From: Microbacterium luticocti DSM 19459
GTDB taxonomy: Bacteria; Actinomycetota; Actinomycetes; Actinomycetales; Microbacteriaceae
Direction of reading: 5' to 3'
Assembly: GCF_000422405.1 (NCBI RefSeq)
Contig: NZ_AULS01000001.1
Location: 124,001 to 188,000 of the forward strand
Length of the DNA: 64,000 nt
The notes beneath the pieces were generated by a model. That model worked only from the letters and a program-made list of their open reading frames with translations, ran no database searches and was not told the DNA's origin. This document shows, piece by piece, positions 9,947-19,085 of this stretch (the stretch's first letter is position 1; each line of letters opens with the position of its first letter). The position numbers and the translations under genes were made by a program.

Positions 9947-10137
9947 GGCCGTTCTCCTGTTCTCGGCGCGGGTGCGCCGCTTTCCGGTTCTCACAGACGG
10001 GCGGGTGCCCGCTGATCCCTGGTGCCCGGCACACGTCCCGCCCCGGCTGTGCCGGGGACCGTGGGGAGGGATGCCACGAGCGGATGACCGCTCGCTGTGG
10101 GCACGCGTAGTCACCTCGACGTGCGAGGTGCCCGTCC

Positions 10138-10146
10138 AGTGTATCA
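10138..10146 (-). promoter_or_regulatory. probable rpsB promoter, extended -10
   Basis: On the minus strand TGATACACT fits an extended -10 (TGn plus TACACT). It lies about 190 bases upstream of the rpsB GTG, leaving a long leader. That leader contains two hairpins, at 10112-10130 (7-bp stem) and 10078-10093 (6-bp stem). S2 operons are often autoregulated through their leaders, so these may matter, but I see no recognised S2-leader structure. No good -35 is visible. Confidence 0.35.
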
Positions 10147-10253
10147 GTCGGCGCCGCCTCCCCCGATGCGGGCAGGAGTGTGTTCGAGGGCGCCTATCCA
10201 CAGATCAGCGCAGGCGCCAGCGCGAGCCGGTGTCGGGGCGCCACCATGGGGGC

Positions 10254-10934
10254 ATGAACACGTTCCGGCTCGGTGCGGCGGCGGCCGTGCTGGTGTGCCT
10301 GTGCACCGGTGTGGGCGGCATCGTGCCGGCGGCGGCCGCTCCGCCGCCCGTCGTGAACGACCGCGCTGCCGTGAACGGCCGCGCTGCCGTCGGTGCGACC
10401 GCTGCGGCAATGGCTGATCCGGCGGGCCCGGGTGCCGTAGCGCAGGCTGCCGGCCGCTCGCGCGTGAGCCGTTCGGGCACCGGGGCCCGGCCTGCGGTTG
10501 GGGATGTCGCTGACCTGCCCGACCACGTGCCGTGGGTGTGGCCGGTGGACGGGCCCCGGATCGTCGCCGGGTACGTGGCGCCCGCGCACGATTACGGTCC
10601 GGGGCATCGCGGGATCGATGCGGCGCCCGCGCGGCCGGGCGACGTGCGCGCTCCGGCGTCGGGTGTCGTGGCGTTCGCCGGCACGGTGGTCGACCGTCCG
10701 CTGGTGACGATCGATCACGGCGACGGGCTGGTCACGACCCTCGAGCCGGTCGATCCCACCGTGGCGGTGGGTACGACGGTGACGCGCGGCCAAGTGGTGG
10801 GTGCCCTGGCCGTCGGCGGCCACACCCCACCGGGCGCGCTGCATTTCGGGGTGCGGCTGCACGGTGCGTACATCAATCCGTTGCTGCTGCTCGGCGGCGT
10901 GCCGCGGGCGGTGCTGCTTCCCTGCTGCCGGTGA
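10254..10934 (+). CDS. secreted LytM/M23-fold protein, degenerate active site
   Basis: A 226-residue exported protein with a signal peptide (about 1-29), a low-complexity linker and a C-terminal M23/LytM domain (about 95-215). The zinc ligands H118 and D122 (HRGID) and H197 (LHFGV) are present. The two histidines normally needed for catalysis are absent: the usual YxHL reads LEPV, and the first His of the HxH pair is Ala. It may bind or regulate peptidoglycan hydrolysis rather than cut it. An M23 gene between xerC and rpsB is a conserved actinobacterial arrangement, so this subfamily may be naturally non-catalytic. It is divergent from rpsB. Confidence 0.85.
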   Translation: MNTFRLGAAAAVLVCLCTGVGGIVPAAAAPPPVVNDRAAVNGRAAVGATAAAMADPAGPGAVAQAAGRSRVSRSGTGARPAVGDVADLPDHVPWVWPVDGPRIVAGYVAPAHDYGPGHRGIDAAPARPGDVRAPASGVVAFAGTVVDRPLVTIDHGDGLVTTLEPVDPTVAVGTTVTRGQVVGALAVGGHTPPGALHFGVRLHGAYINPLLLLGGVPRAVLLPCCR

Positions 10935-10941
10935 CGTGCGT

Positions 10942-11152
10942 GGACGCTGCGCGCGTGAGCGGGCGCTGCGATCGCCCCGGCTCCTCCGGGTACGACGCGC
11001 GTCAGCGCTGCGCGCGTGGGTGGGCGAGCACGTCCACGCGTCGGAACGGCCTCCCGCCGCAGTCAGCGTTGCGCGCGTGGCTGGGCGAGGTGTCGTCTAC
11101 CTCAGGTCCACAACCTTGGTGCGTCAGCGCTGCGCGCGTGGGTGGGCGAGAC
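10942..11152. repeat. approximately 60-bp-spaced repeats copying the xerC 3' end
   Basis: A core of about 28 bp recurs at 11002-11029, 11062-11089 and 11123-11150, with a weaker copy near 10942-10965; the start-to-start spacing is 60-61 bp. The last copy is the real 3' end of xerC. Read on the minus strand, the full copies each encode L-A-(H/Q)-P-R-A-Q-R followed by TGA. Only the core is conserved, and the intervening 32 bases differ. This fills the gap between the M23 gene and xerC; no gene is seen in it. Confidence 0.8.
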
Positions 11153-12032
11153 GGTATCCGGCCAGCAGTCGCTCCCCCGAGACGTGCGTGTAGATCTGGG
11201 TCGTGCCCAAACTCGCGTGGCCGAGCAGTTCCTGCACGGTGCGCAGGTCGGCACCGCCGTCGACCAGGTGCGTGGCCGCGGAGTGTCGCAGGGCGTGCGG
11301 GCCGATGGTCTGAGCGCCCACGACCGGCCCGAGCGTACGCGAGACGATCTCGTACACGGTGCGTGGCCCGATCCGCCCGCCCCGCGCACCCAGGAACAGC
11401 GCGGCGCCGGCCCGGTCACTGCGGGCGTGCAGCACCGGCCGGGCGCGCACGACGTAGGCGTCGAGGGCACGCGCGGCGGGCAGCCCGTACGGAACGACAC
11501 GTTCTTTGGAGCCCTTGCCCAGCACGCGCACGGTACGCGCATCGCGGTCGAAGGACGTGACATCGAGCCCACACAACTCCGACACCCGGATCGCCGCGCC
11601 GTAGAGCAGTTCGAGGATCGCCTGGTCGCGCAGGGCGAGGGGGTCACCGTCGGCGGCCGCGACGGCCGCGGCATCCAGCACCTGCGTCATGCCCTCGGCG
11701 GTGGCGACCTTCGGCAGCGTACGCCCACGCTTGGGCGTGACCAGCCGCAGCGCGGGGTCGCTCGCGATGATGCCCGTCTCAGCCGCCCAGGCGAAGAACC
11801 CGCGCACCGCCGCGGTGCGGCGCGCGATCGTCGCGCGGGCGTCGCCGCGCTGCGTCGCCCGCCACAGCCAGTCCCGCAGGTCGTCGATGCCCATCTCGTC
11901 CAGCGCGCGATCCTGGCAGGCCGCGCTCAGGTCGGCCAGGTCCGAGCGGTACGCGCGCACCGTCGCCGGCGACAACCGGCGCACCTGTGCCAGGTGTCGC
12001 GCGTACTCGTCGGCGGCGGCGCTGATCCTCAT
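11124..12032 (-). CDS. xerC: tyrosine recombinase XerC
   Basis: The 302-residue site-specific recombinase resolves chromosome dimers at dif with XerD. An N-terminal SAM-like DNA-binding domain (about 1-90) is followed by the catalytic domain. The full set is visible: R149 (IRVSEL), a Lys in KGSKER near 173-176, H246-x2-R249 (HALRH), H272 (LLGHAS) and nucleophile Y281. The ATG at 12032 is assigned although GGAGGG sits almost against it; a longer start at 12074 would overlap dprA. Position after dprA is conserved, which favours XerC over XerD. Confidence 0.92.
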   Translation of the reverse strand: MRISAAADEYARHLAQVRRLSPATVRAYRSDLADLSAACQDRALDEMGIDDLRDWLWRATQRGDARATIARRTAAVRGFFAWAAETGIIASDPALRLVTPKRGRTLPKVATAEGMTQVLDAAAVAAADGDPLALRDQAILELLYGAAIRVSELCGLDVTSFDRDARTVRVLGKGSKERVVPYGLPAARALDAYVVRARPVLHARSDRAGAALFLGARGGRIGPRTVYEIVSRTLGPVVGAQTIGPHALRHSAATHLVDGGADLRTVQELLGHASLGTTQIYTHVSGERLLAGYRLAHPRAQR

Positions 12033-12048
12033 CCCTCCAGGATGTCGC

Positions 12049-13260
12049 TCAGCCCACCGCCGCCGCGGCGGCACGCCGCCACCCGGCGCCCTGCGCCTGG
12101 GCGCGCCCGTCCAACGCCATCATCCCCAGTCGCGCGGTCACCTCGTCGACGGCCATGCCACAGCGCGCGGCGATCTGCTCGACGGTGCGTGCACTGCGGG
12201 TGCTGAGCGCATCGAGGACCCGGGTGTCGTCGTCGGTATGCGCACCCGAGAAGACCGCGGGATCGTCACCGGCCAGTCCCAGCAGCTCGGCCACTTCGTC
12301 GGCGCACGTCACGCAGCGCGCATCGAACTCACGCAGCAGCCGGTGACATCCCGCCGACGAGCCGCTGGTCACCGGCCCGGGCACCGCACCGATCGGCCGG
12401 CCCAGGGTGGCGGCATGACCGGCCGTGTTCAACGAGCCGCTGCGCGTTCCGGCCTCCACCACGACGGTGGCCCCGCCGAGCGCGGCGATCGTGCGGTTGC
12501 GCTGCAGGAACCGCCACTTGGTGGGCGCCCAGCCGCACGGCACCTCGGCGGCCACCACCCCTGTCTCGGCGATGCGCCGCAACAGGTCGGCATGTCCTGC
12601 GGGGTAGGGCCGGTCCACTCCCCCGGCGAGCATCGCCACGGTGGTGCCGCCGGCGGCCAGCGCGGCCCGGTGCGCGGCGCCGTCGATGCCGTAGGCCGCG
12701 CCCGACACCACCGCGACACCGCGCCCGGCGAGGTCGGCGGCCAACTCCGCGGCGATGTGCTCCCCGTAGCCTGTGGCCGCCCGGGCTCCGACGATCGCGA
12801 CCGCAGGGTCGAGCCGGCCGAGCACGTCGCAGTCGCCGCGCACCCACAGGCACACCGGCGCGTACGGACCGAGGTCGGCCAGTGCGAGCGGCCACACCGG
12901 GTCGTCCGGGGTGATCAGCCGCGCCCCGCAGGTACGGGCCACATCGAGCGCGAACGCTATCGCCTCGGACTGCAGGCGCGGCCGCCAGCGGCCGAGCGCC
13001 GCACGCAGGTCGGGTGGGTCCAGAGCGGCGGCATCCACCGCGCTCGGATCTCGGGCGCCGCCCAGAATCTCACGCAGGGCCACGTCCGGTCCCAACGCGG
13101 CGATCAGTGCGCCGGCGACCGCGTCACCGGGTTCGATCAGGCAACTCCACACCGCCGCGGCATAGGCGCGGACGGTGCGCTCCGGGTCCGCGGCGGCCTC
13201 GGGAGTCAGCAGCGGCACGATGGCGGCGGCATCGGTGTCGGCCCAACGGAAGACGGTCAT
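12049..13260 (-). CDS. dprA: DNA-processing protein DprA (Smf)
   Basis: The 403-residue protein binds incoming single-stranded DNA and loads RecA in transformation; it is also widespread in bacteria not known to be competent. The Rossmann core has [30 protein letters not shown], the GRNR-type [10 protein letters not shown] and [13 protein letters not shown]-terminal winged-helix segment (about 335-390) follows. The ATG overlaps the stop of the yifB/comM gene (ATGA), so the two are translationally coupled. Confidence 0.95.
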   Translation of the reverse strand: MTVFRWADTDAAAIVPLLTPEAAADPERTVRAYAAAVWSCLIEPGDAVAGALIAALGPDVALREILGGARDPSAVDAAALDPPDLRAALGRWRPRLQSEAIAFALDVARTCGARLITPDDPVWPLALADLGPYAPVCLWVRGDCDVLGRLDPAVAIVGARAATGYGEHIAAELAADLAGRGVAVVSGAAYGIDGAAHRAALAAGGTTVAMLAGGVDRPYPAGHADLLRRIAETGVVAAEVPCGWAPTKWRFLQRNRTIAALGGATVVVEAGTRSGSLNTAGHAATLGRPIGAVPGPVTSGSSAGCHRLLREFDARCVTCADEVAELLGLAGDDPAVFSGAHTDDDTRVLDALSTRSARTVEQIAARCGMAVDEVTARLGMMALDGRAQAQGAGWRRAAAAAVG

Positions 13261-14786
13261 CCTCGTATCCCCTTCTTGAGGAACAGCGCCCGCCCGATGT
13301 CGTCGAGTTCGAGGCGGTCGCGCCCGGCCAGGTCGGCCAGCGACCAGGCCACGCGCAGCGCACGGTCATAGGTGCGCAGGCTCAGGGTGCCGCGGTCCAG
13401 CGCGACATCCAGGGGTCGGCGCACCGCGGGCGGCGGTGCCAGCGGCCCCAGCCGCAGCCAAGGACCGGCCACCTGCGCATTGCGCCGCCACGGCGTCTCG
13501 CGCAGCCGGTGCGCCGCGCGGTCTCGCGCCGCGGCGACCTCGTCGCGGGCCTGCGCGGTGGTCGTCGTCGCCCGCCCCTGCACCCCCGCGGTCGAGGTCA
13601 CCCGCTCCATCGCCACCTCGATGTCGATGCGGTCCAGCAGCGGCCCCGACAGGCGCCCGATGTAGCGTCGGATCGCCATCGGCGGGCACGTGCAGACGGC
13701 ACCGCGCACCCCGAAATTGCCGCACGGACACGGGTTGGTGGCCAGCACCAGCTGGAACCGCGCCGGGAAGGTGGCGGTGAAGCCGGCCCGATGGATGACC
13801 ATGGTCCCGGTCTCCAGAGGCTGGCGCAACGCGTCGAGCGTGCCGGTGTGGTGCTCCCCCGCCTCGTCGAGGAACAGCACGCCCTCGCTCGCCCGCGCGA
13901 TCGCCCCCGGCCGCACCAGCCGCGACCCGCCGCCCACGAGCGCCGCGACGCTCGCGGTGTGATGCGGTGCCTCGAACGGGGGCGTCCGGTCCAGTCGGGT
14001 GACCGTGGCCCCCGAGAGCGAACGAATGGATGCCGCCACCAGCGCCGATTCGTCGTCGAGATCGGGCAGGATACCCGGCAGCCGCCGGGCCAGCATCGTC
14101 TTGCCGGCACCCGGCGGCCCGCTCATCAGCATGTGGTGCCCGCCGGCCGCGGCGACGATCAGGGCCCGGACCGCGGCATCCTGACCGATCACATCGGCCA
14201 GATCGAGGCGTTCGGCCGTCGGCGCGTCGTCTTGTTCGGCGGGCACCGGCTGAAGGTCGCGGTCGTCGGTCACGTCGGCTCCGTGCAGCCGCGCGACGTC
14301 GGCGAGCGAGACCGCGCCGGTCACCCGCATCCCGCCGACGAGCTCGGCTTCGGCCCGATTGGCCCACGGCACCACCACGTGTTCGATGCCCGCCCGCGCG
14401 GCGGCGCGCACCGCGGGCAGCACCCCCGGCACCGGGCGCAGCCGGCCGTCGAGTCCGAGCTCGCCGATGTGCGCGGTCGAGGCGATGGATGCCGGGTCCA
14501 TCAGTCCGTCGGTGGCCAGGGCCGCCACGGCGATGGCGACGTCGAATCCGGACCCGTGCTTGGGCAGGCTCGCCGGCGACAGGTTGACGGTGATGCGGCG
14601 CCGCGGCAGTGCGAGACCGCTGTTGTCGCTGGCGTTGCGCACCCGCTGCACGGCCTCGCCCAGCGCCTTGTCGGGCAGGCCGATGATGCGGAAGTCGGGG
14701 ATCTGGCGACTGAGGTCGGCCTCGACCTCGATCAGCGTGCCGTCCAGTCCGGCGAGGGCCACCGCCCACGTGCGTGTCACCCCCAT
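13257..14786 (-). CDS. YifB/ComM family Mg-chelatase-like AAA ATPase
   Basis: A 509-residue AAA+ protein of the ComM family; in naturally transformable species ComM is a branch-migration helicase. The N-terminal ChlI-like domain begins GVTRTWAVALAGLDG and includes FRIIGLPDKALGE. The ATPase core has Walker A GPPGAGKTML and Walker B VLFLDEAGE. A C-terminal Mg-chelatase domain has two CxC-type pairs (NPCPCGNFG and VCTCPP). The ATG at 14786 overlaps the yraN-like gene by 10 bases, and dprA follows with an ATGA overlap. Confidence 0.93.
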   Translation of the reverse strand: MGVTRTWAVALAGLDGTLIEVEADLSRQIPDFRIIGLPDKALGEAVQRVRNASDNSGLALPRRRITVNLSPASLPKHGSGFDVAIAVAALATDGLMDPASIASTAHIGELGLDGRLRPVPGVLPAVRAAARAGIEHVVVPWANRAEAELVGGMRVTGAVSLADVARLHGADVTDDRDLQPVPAEQDDAPTAERLDLADVIGQDAAVRALIVAAAGGHHMLMSGPPGAGKTMLARRLPGILPDLDDESALVAASIRSLSGATVTRLDRTPPFEAPHHTASVAALVGGGSRLVRPGAIARASEGVLFLDEAGEHHTGTLDALRQPLETGTMVIHRAGFTATFPARFQLVLATNPCPCGNFGVRGAVCTCPPMAIRRYIGRLSGPLLDRIDIEVAMERVTSTAGVQGRATTTTAQARDEVAAARDRAAHRLRETPWRRNAQVAGPWLRLGPLAPPPAVRRPLDVALDRGTLSLRTYDRALRVAWSLADLAGRDRLELDDIGRALFLKKGIRG

Positions 14787-15142
14787 GGCACGTCCTCGAG
14801 GTGTTCGAGTCGGGCCGTGTCGGGGTCGGGGCCGGTGATCCCGATCACGTCGAGCCGGCGCATCGCGCGGGCCTGCTCGGGATGCGCGGCGCACCACGCC
14901 TGGGCCAGGCGCCACAGCCGCGCCCGCTTGCGCGCGTCGACCGCCTCGAGCGGGTCGCCGAAGCCGTCGCTGCGGCGCGTCTTGACTTCGACGAACACGA
15001 CCGTGCCGTCCCGGCGGGCGACCACGTCGAGTTCGCCGCCGGGTGCGCGCCAATTGCGGTCGAGCACGGCGAACCCGCGCGCGCTCAGGTAGGCCGCCGC
15101 GCGCTGTTCGCCCGCGCGCCCGAGCTCGTCTTTCGCTGCCAT
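14777..15142 (-). CDS. YraN/UPF0102 family endonuclease-fold protein
   Basis: The 121-residue protein has the UPF0102 pattern: GRAGEQRAAAYL, LDRNWRAPGGELDVVAR and VVFVEVKTRRS. The Asp and Glu-x-Lys of the restriction-endonuclease-like core are visible. The cellular role is not established. No convincing Shine-Dalgarno precedes the ATG at 15142; an ATG three codons upstream (15151) is an alternative. It lies in the conserved lepB-rnhB-yraN-yifB-dprA block. Confidence 0.9.
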   Translation of the reverse strand: MAAKDELGRAGEQRAAAYLSARGFAVLDRNWRAPGGELDVVARRDGTVVFVEVKTRRSDGFGDPLEAVDARKRARLWRLAQAWCAAHPEQARAMRRLDVIGITGPDPDTARLEHLEDVPWG

Positions 15143-15253
15143 GTACAGCATGCTCGCCGGTCGGCACGGGGCCGTGGGGCGCGCAGGGCGCATCTGTGGA
15201 ACGATCGGCGCGATCGCCCGAAAACGCCGATCTGGGGAGGCGGCGATGCCGGA

Positions 15254-15574
15254 TCAGCTGTCCAGCGAGAGCTCCTCCGGCAGGTGCAGGTCACGGCGCT
15301 GCAGCTCTTCGACGTTGACGTCCTTGAAGGTGAGCACCCGCACCGACTTCACGAACCGGTCGGCCCGGTAGATGTCCCACACCCACACGTCGTTCATCGA
15401 GACTTCGAAGTAGAAGTCGTGCTCGGTGTCACGGCGCACCACGTTGACCTCGTTGGCGAGGTAGAAGCGTCGCTCGGTCTCGATCACGTATTGGAACTGG
15501 GAGACGACGTCGCGGTACTCCTTGTACAACGCCAGTTCGAGCTCGCGATCGTAGTCGTCGAAATCGTCGTCCAT
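15254..15574 (-). CDS. DUF2469 family protein
   Basis: A 106-residue acidic cytoplasmic protein that begins with an Asp-rich stretch and is highly conserved in Actinobacteria next to rnhB. Recognisable blocks are ALYKEYRDVVSQFQYVIETE and DFYFEVSMNDVWVWD. No function is established. AGGATGGG precedes the ATG. The 111 bases between it and the yraN-like gene hold no gene. Confidence 0.88.
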   Translation of the reverse strand: MDDDFDDYDRELELALYKEYRDVVSQFQYVIETERRFYLANEVNVVRRDTEHDFYFEVSMNDVWVWDIYRADRFVKSVRVLTFKDVNVEELQRRDLHLPEELSLDS

Positions 15575-15631
15575 GATGCACCCATCCTAGGGCCGGGCGG
15601 CACCGGCGCACGGCCGCGCGGTCGGGGCGGC

Positions 15632-16291
15632 TCAGAACAGCGTCGGGGCGTCGGCGATCGCCCAGGACGCACGATGGTACGGGCTCAGCCCGTTGTGTCG
15701 GATCGCCTCGCGGTGCGCAGGGCTGGCATACCCCTTGTTCTGCCGCCATTCGTAGACGGGATGCTCGTCGTGCAACGCCGTCATGTGCGCGTCGCGCGCG
15801 ACCTTAGCGATGACGGATGCCGCGGCGGCGCTCGCGCAGTCGCGGTCGGCCTTGATGCGGGGTCGTACGCGCAGCCCGACGCCGCCGGCAGGCGTGATGT
15901 AGTCGTGGTTTCCGTCCAGCAGCACGATCGCCTGCTCCGGGGCCACGCCGTCGGCCCGCAATTGCGCGAGGGCGCGCAGGGCCGCTTCGCCGAGTGCCCG
16001 GATGATGCCGATCCGGTCGATCTCGTCGGCACTGGCCCAGCCCACCGCCCCGGCCTGCACCCACGCGGTCGCGCGCGCCGCGACATCCGCCCGCTTGTGC
16101 TCGGGCACGAGCTTCGAATCGCGCAGCCCCGCGGGCACCCGGCGCCGGGCCGCCTGCGCGTCGATCACGACCGCGCCCACCGCCACCGGTCCGGCCAGTG
16201 CGCCCCGGCCCACCTCGTCACACGCGATCAGCAGGGTGTGCTCGCGCAGCAGCTGCCGCTCGAGCGTGAGACGCGGTTCGACCACGGTCAT
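15632..16291 (-). CDS. rnhB: ribonuclease HII
   Basis: The 219-residue enzyme removes ribonucleotides from RNA-DNA hybrids. The catalytic DEVGRG is at residues 25-30, a further conserved Asp lies in LLDGNHDY, and Asp127-region SASVIAKV-like ASVIAKVARD is present. The ATG overlaps the lepB stop (ATGA), the usual lepB-rnhB coupling. Confidence 0.96.
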   Translation of the reverse strand: MTVVEPRLTLERQLLREHTLLIACDEVGRGALAGPVAVGAVVIDAQAARRRVPAGLRDSKLVPEHKRADVAARATAWVQAGAVGWASADEIDRIGIIRALGEAALRALAQLRADGVAPEQAIVLLDGNHDYITPAGGVGLRVRPRIKADRDCASAAAASVIAKVARDAHMTALHDEHPVYEWRQNKGYASPAHREAIRHNGLSPYHRASWAIADAPTLF

Positions 16292-17043
16292 GGGGACGAC
16301 CCGCTCGACGACGGCGCCGGGATCTGCGCGAACACCGGATGGTGGAAGTCGATCAGCCCGAACCGGGGGAACGGCCAGGTGATCACGAACGCCCGACCGA
16401 CCACGTTCTGCATCGGCACGAAACCCTTGCCCGGCTGGTTCTGGTTGTAGCGGGAGTCACGGGAGCGGTCGCGGTTGTCGCCGAGCACCCACAGCGAGTC
16501 GGCGGGCACGACCACATCGAACGGCACCGGTTGCGGTGCGCTCTCGCCCGGCTGCAGCTTGACGTACGAGCTCTCGTCGATCGGCACGCCGTTGACGGTG
16601 ATCTGGCCGATCGCGTTGCAACAGGCGACATGGTCGCCGGGCAATCCGATGACACGCTTGATGAGATGGTCGTCGCTGTCGGGGGCTGACAGGCCCACCA
16701 GCGACAGCACCCAGTCCACCGCCTCGACGATCCACGGCCGGGTGTCGGCGGCGGCCGGCGGCAGCCATCCGCCCGGGTCGCGGAAGACCACCACATCCCC
16801 GCGCTGGTAGCCGGTGAACCGGGGCGTGATCTCGTCGACGAGGATGCGGTCGTTGATCTGCAGCGTGTTCTCCATCGACCCGGACGGGATGTAGAACGAG
16901 CGGACCAGGAACGTCTTGACCAGGAACGAGACCAGCAGCGCGATCAGGACGATGACGACCACGTCGCGCGCGAAGACGAGGGCGCTGCGCTTGCGCGAAG
17001 GACGCTCCGATACGGCGGCGGCGGCGGTTGGTTCTTCTGTCAT
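16288..17043 (-). CDS. lepB: signal peptidase I
   Basis: The 251-residue membrane peptidase removes signal peptides from exported proteins. One N-terminal membrane anchor (about 27-49) is followed by the catalytic Ser in PSGSMENTL and the general-base Lys in LIKRVIGLPGD. The downstream boxes WVLGDNRDRSRDSR and GRAFVITWPF are typical. The ATG at 17043 is preferred; in-frame codons further upstream would enter the rplS terminator. It is downstream of rplS as in many Actinobacteria. Confidence 0.96.
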   Translation of the reverse strand: MTEEPTAAAAVSERPSRKRSALVFARDVVVIVLIALLVSFLVKTFLVRSFYIPSGSMENTLQINDRILVDEITPRFTGYQRGDVVVFRDPGGWLPPAAADTRPWIVEAVDWVLSLVGLSAPDSDDHLIKRVIGLPGDHVACCNAIGQITVNGVPIDESSYVKLQPGESAPQPVPFDVVVPADSLWVLGDNRDRSRDSRYNQNQPGKGFVPMQNVVGRAFVITWPFPRFGLIDFHHPVFAQIPAPSSSGSSP

Positions 17044-17098
17044 GGGGCCCTTCGACTCTCGCACACTACAGCGTGACACACCGACGCCGGATGAGACG

Positions 17099-17131
17099 AC
17101 GACGCCCCGGGCAGCTGCCTCGGGGCGTCGT
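17099..17131 (-). terminator. hairpin terminator after rplS
   Basis: An 11-bp perfect inverted repeat, ACGACGCCCCG at 17099-17109 and its complement at 17121-17131, lies 13 bases beyond the rplS stop. The loop is 11 bases. The stem is strong but there is no U-run, as is usual in this GC range. Confidence 0.6.
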
Positions 17132-17143
17132 GTGAGCGGGGGC

Positions 17144-17491
17144 TCAGCCCTCGCGCTTCTCCTTGATCTTGGCCTTCTTGCCGCGGAGGTTGCGCAGGTA
17201 GTAGAGCTTGGCGCGGCGCACGTCACCGCGAGTCACGACCTCGATGTGGTCGATGACCGGGCTGTGCACCGGGAAGGTGCGCTCCACACCGACCTGGAAG
17301 CTGATCTTGCGGACGGTGAAGGTCTCGCGCACACCGTCGCCGGAGCGGCCGATGACCACGCCCTGGAAGACCTGGATACGGCTGCGGCTGCCTTCGGTGA
17401 TGTTCACGTGCACCTTGACGGTGTCGCCGGGGTGGAACTCGGGGATGTCGGAGCGGAGCGAGGCCGCATCGACGGCGTCGAGGATCTGCAT
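17144..17491 (-). CDS. rplS: 50S ribosomal protein L19
   Basis: The 115-residue L19 protein at the subunit interface shows [30 protein letters not shown] and [17 protein letters not shown]. The ATG at 17491 is chosen over the one two codons earlier because AGGAAG then has 8 bases of spacing, and the protein starts [12 protein letters not shown] as in relatives. It is transcribed on its own, between a recognisable promoter upstream and a terminator downstream. Confidence 0.96.
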   Translation of the reverse strand: MQILDAVDAASLRSDIPEFHPGDTVKVHVNITEGSRSRIQVFQGVVIGRSGDGVRETFTVRKISFQVGVERTFPVHSPVIDHIEVVTRGDVRRAKLYYLRNLRGKKAKIKEKREG

Positions 17492-17622
17492 GATCATGTC
17501 TTCCTGCGGCCGCCACAGGTCGACCGCGAGATGGATGGTATACGAGATTCGGTGCCCGCTGCGCCGTCAGGGACAGGCGCGGGCTCCCCTGAGGCAGAGC
17601 CGGTGCGCGAGCACAAGCATCT

Positions 17623-17651
17623 ATTCTGCCATGGATGGCAGAACCCGCCAA
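17623..17651 (-). promoter_or_regulatory. rplS promoter with overlapping inverted repeat
   Basis: On the minus strand TTGGCG (17651-17646), a 17-base spacer and TGG-CAGAAT (-10 at 17628-17623) form a plausible extended -10 promoter. The 8-bp inverted repeat TTCTGCCA-TGGA-TGGCAGAA (17624-17643) covers the -10 and most of the spacer, so it could be an operator. The same TGGCAGAATTG string occurs upstream of rpsP. Confidence 0.5.
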
Positions 17652-17660
17652 AACGCCGGG

Positions 17661-18173
17661 TCAGTGCACCGAGCGACCGTCGCCGGGGCGCCCCACCTCG
17701 TGCACCACGATCACCTCGGCATGCTGACGGGCGCGATCACGGGTCGCCTCGTCGTCGGGCAGATCGGCGGGTCCGGTGCCGGGCGCCATCCGCGCGAACG
17801 ATCCCCGGGCCTCGTTCCACAGCTGTGCGAGCGCACCCCAGAACAGCGCGAGGAAGGCCAGCAGCGCGCACACCAGGATCGGTACGAACGCCGCCTGGAT
17901 GAAGCAGCCGAACGCGACCACCAGGCCGTGCCAGACGGTGATGCCCAGCACGTCCCACCATGAGACCGCACGCTGACGGCGCACGGTCGGGCGCGCGCGG
18001 ATCAGCAGCGCGATGATCAGCTCGGCGACCAGCACGCCCGGGGCTGCGAGCAGGATCACTCCGAGAAAAGCCCAGCCGCCGGCCTGGAAGATCGCCCAGC
18101 CGACCACCAGCCAGACCGGCAGGATGATCGCCGCCGGAAGCAGCCAGGCGAAGAAGCCGCGTCGCACCCACAT
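17661..18173 (-). CDS. conserved membrane protein, function unknown
   Basis: A 170-residue protein with four predicted membrane segments (about 7-29, 34-55, 75-98 and 100-120) and a hydrophilic C-terminal tail of about 50 residues. Relatives in Microbacteriaceae are sometimes labelled MFS permease, but it is far too short for that family and I do not assign a function. It is divergent from map and lies upstream of rplS on the same strand, with the rplS promoter starting beyond its stop. Confidence 0.7.
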   Translation of the reverse strand: MWVRRGFFAWLLPAAIILPVWLVVGWAIFQAGGWAFLGVILLAAPGVLVAELIIALLIRARPTVRRQRAVSWWDVLGITVWHGLVVAFGCFIQAAFVPILVCALLAFLALFWGALAQLWNEARGSFARMAPGTGPADLPDDEATRDRARQHAEVIVVHEVGRPGDGRSVH

Positions 18174-18253
18174 GTCGTCGATGCTACGCCGATTCCCTGG
18201 ACGCGGTGCCTGGTGTCGGCATCGGGAAGAATGGGAGTGACGAGAGGATCACG

Positions 18254-19036
18254 ATGATCGAGTTGCGCACCCCTGCCGAGATCGAAGCGATGCGGCCCGC
18301 CGGCCGGTTCGTGGCCGAGACGCTGGCGACGTTGCGCGCCGACACCAAGGTCGGCACGAACCTGCTCGAGATCGATCGCCGCGCCCACGAGCTGATCCAC
18401 AAGGCCGGCGCGCAGTCGTGCTACATCGACTACCATCCGTCGTTCGGCGCGAGCCCGTTCGGCAAGGTCATCTGCACGTCGGTGAACGACGCGGTGCTGC
18501 ACGGTCTGCCACACGACTACACCCTGCGTGACGGCGACCTGGTGTCGCTGGATTTCGCGGTGGCCATCGACGGCTGGGTGGCCGACTCCGCCGTGTCGTT
18601 CGTGGTCGGCACCGCCCGCGACGAGGACCTCGCGCTCATCGACACCACGCAGCGGGCGTTGGATGCCGCCATCCGGGCCACGACGACCGACCACCGGATC
18701 GGCGACGTCTCGGCCGCCATCGGCCAGGTGGCGCACGAGGCCGGATACCCGGTCAACCTCGACTTCGGCGGCCACGGCGTGGGCCGGATCATGCACGGTG
18801 ATCCGCACGTGGCCAATGACGGCCGGGCCGGACGCGGCTACCCGCTGCGCGAGGGGCTGGTGATCGCGATCGAGCCGTGGTTCATGGCGACCACCAACGA
18901 GGTGTTCACCGACCCGGACGGCTGGACGCTGCGCAGCGTCGACGGATCGCGCGGCGCCCACTCCGAGCACACCGTGGCGGTCACCGCGGACGGTCCCATC
19001 GTGCTGACCGACCGGTCGTTCCTCGGCGTCGACTGA
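18254..19036 (+). CDS. map: methionine aminopeptidase type I
   Basis: The 260-residue metallopeptidase removes the initiator methionine from nascent proteins. Metal ligands are visible as D (VSLDFAVAIDG), D (VADSAVSF), H (GHGVGRIMHGDPH), E (IAIEPWF) and E (GAHSEHTVAV). The ATG at 18254 with GAGAGG seven bases upstream is chosen over an in-frame ATG at 18206 that has no Shine-Dalgarno. Actinobacteria often carry more than one map gene, and this one is not in the secY-adk cluster here. Confidence 0.93.
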   Translation: MIELRTPAEIEAMRPAGRFVAETLATLRADTKVGTNLLEIDRRAHELIHKAGAQSCYIDYHPSFGASPFGKVICTSVNDAVLHGLPHDYTLRDGDLVSLDFAVAIDGWVADSAVSFVVGTARDEDLALIDTTQRALDAAIRATTTDHRIGDVSAAIGQVAHEAGYPVNLDFGGHGVGRIMHGDPHVANDGRAGRGYPLREGLVIAIEPWFMATTNEVFTDPDGWTLRSVDGSRGAHSEHTVAVTADGPIVLTDRSFLGVD

Positions 19037-19085
19037 GGCGCGCGAGCGGCGGGCGCCGGAGAGAGCCGGCTGCCTGCCTGCGGCA

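Noticed and set aside
9947..10137. Known S2-type autoregulatory leader upstream of rpsB
   Set aside because: Two hairpins are present but no match to a recognised S2-leader consensus could be made by eye.
10942..11152. Possible CRISPR array with 28-bp repeats and 32-bp spacers
   Set aside because: The repeat is the coding end of xerC, one copy is degenerate and no cas genes are nearby.
12032..12074. Longer start for xerC at 12074
   Set aside because: It would overlap dprA by 26 bases and adds a low-complexity Arg/Pro stretch not expected in XerC.
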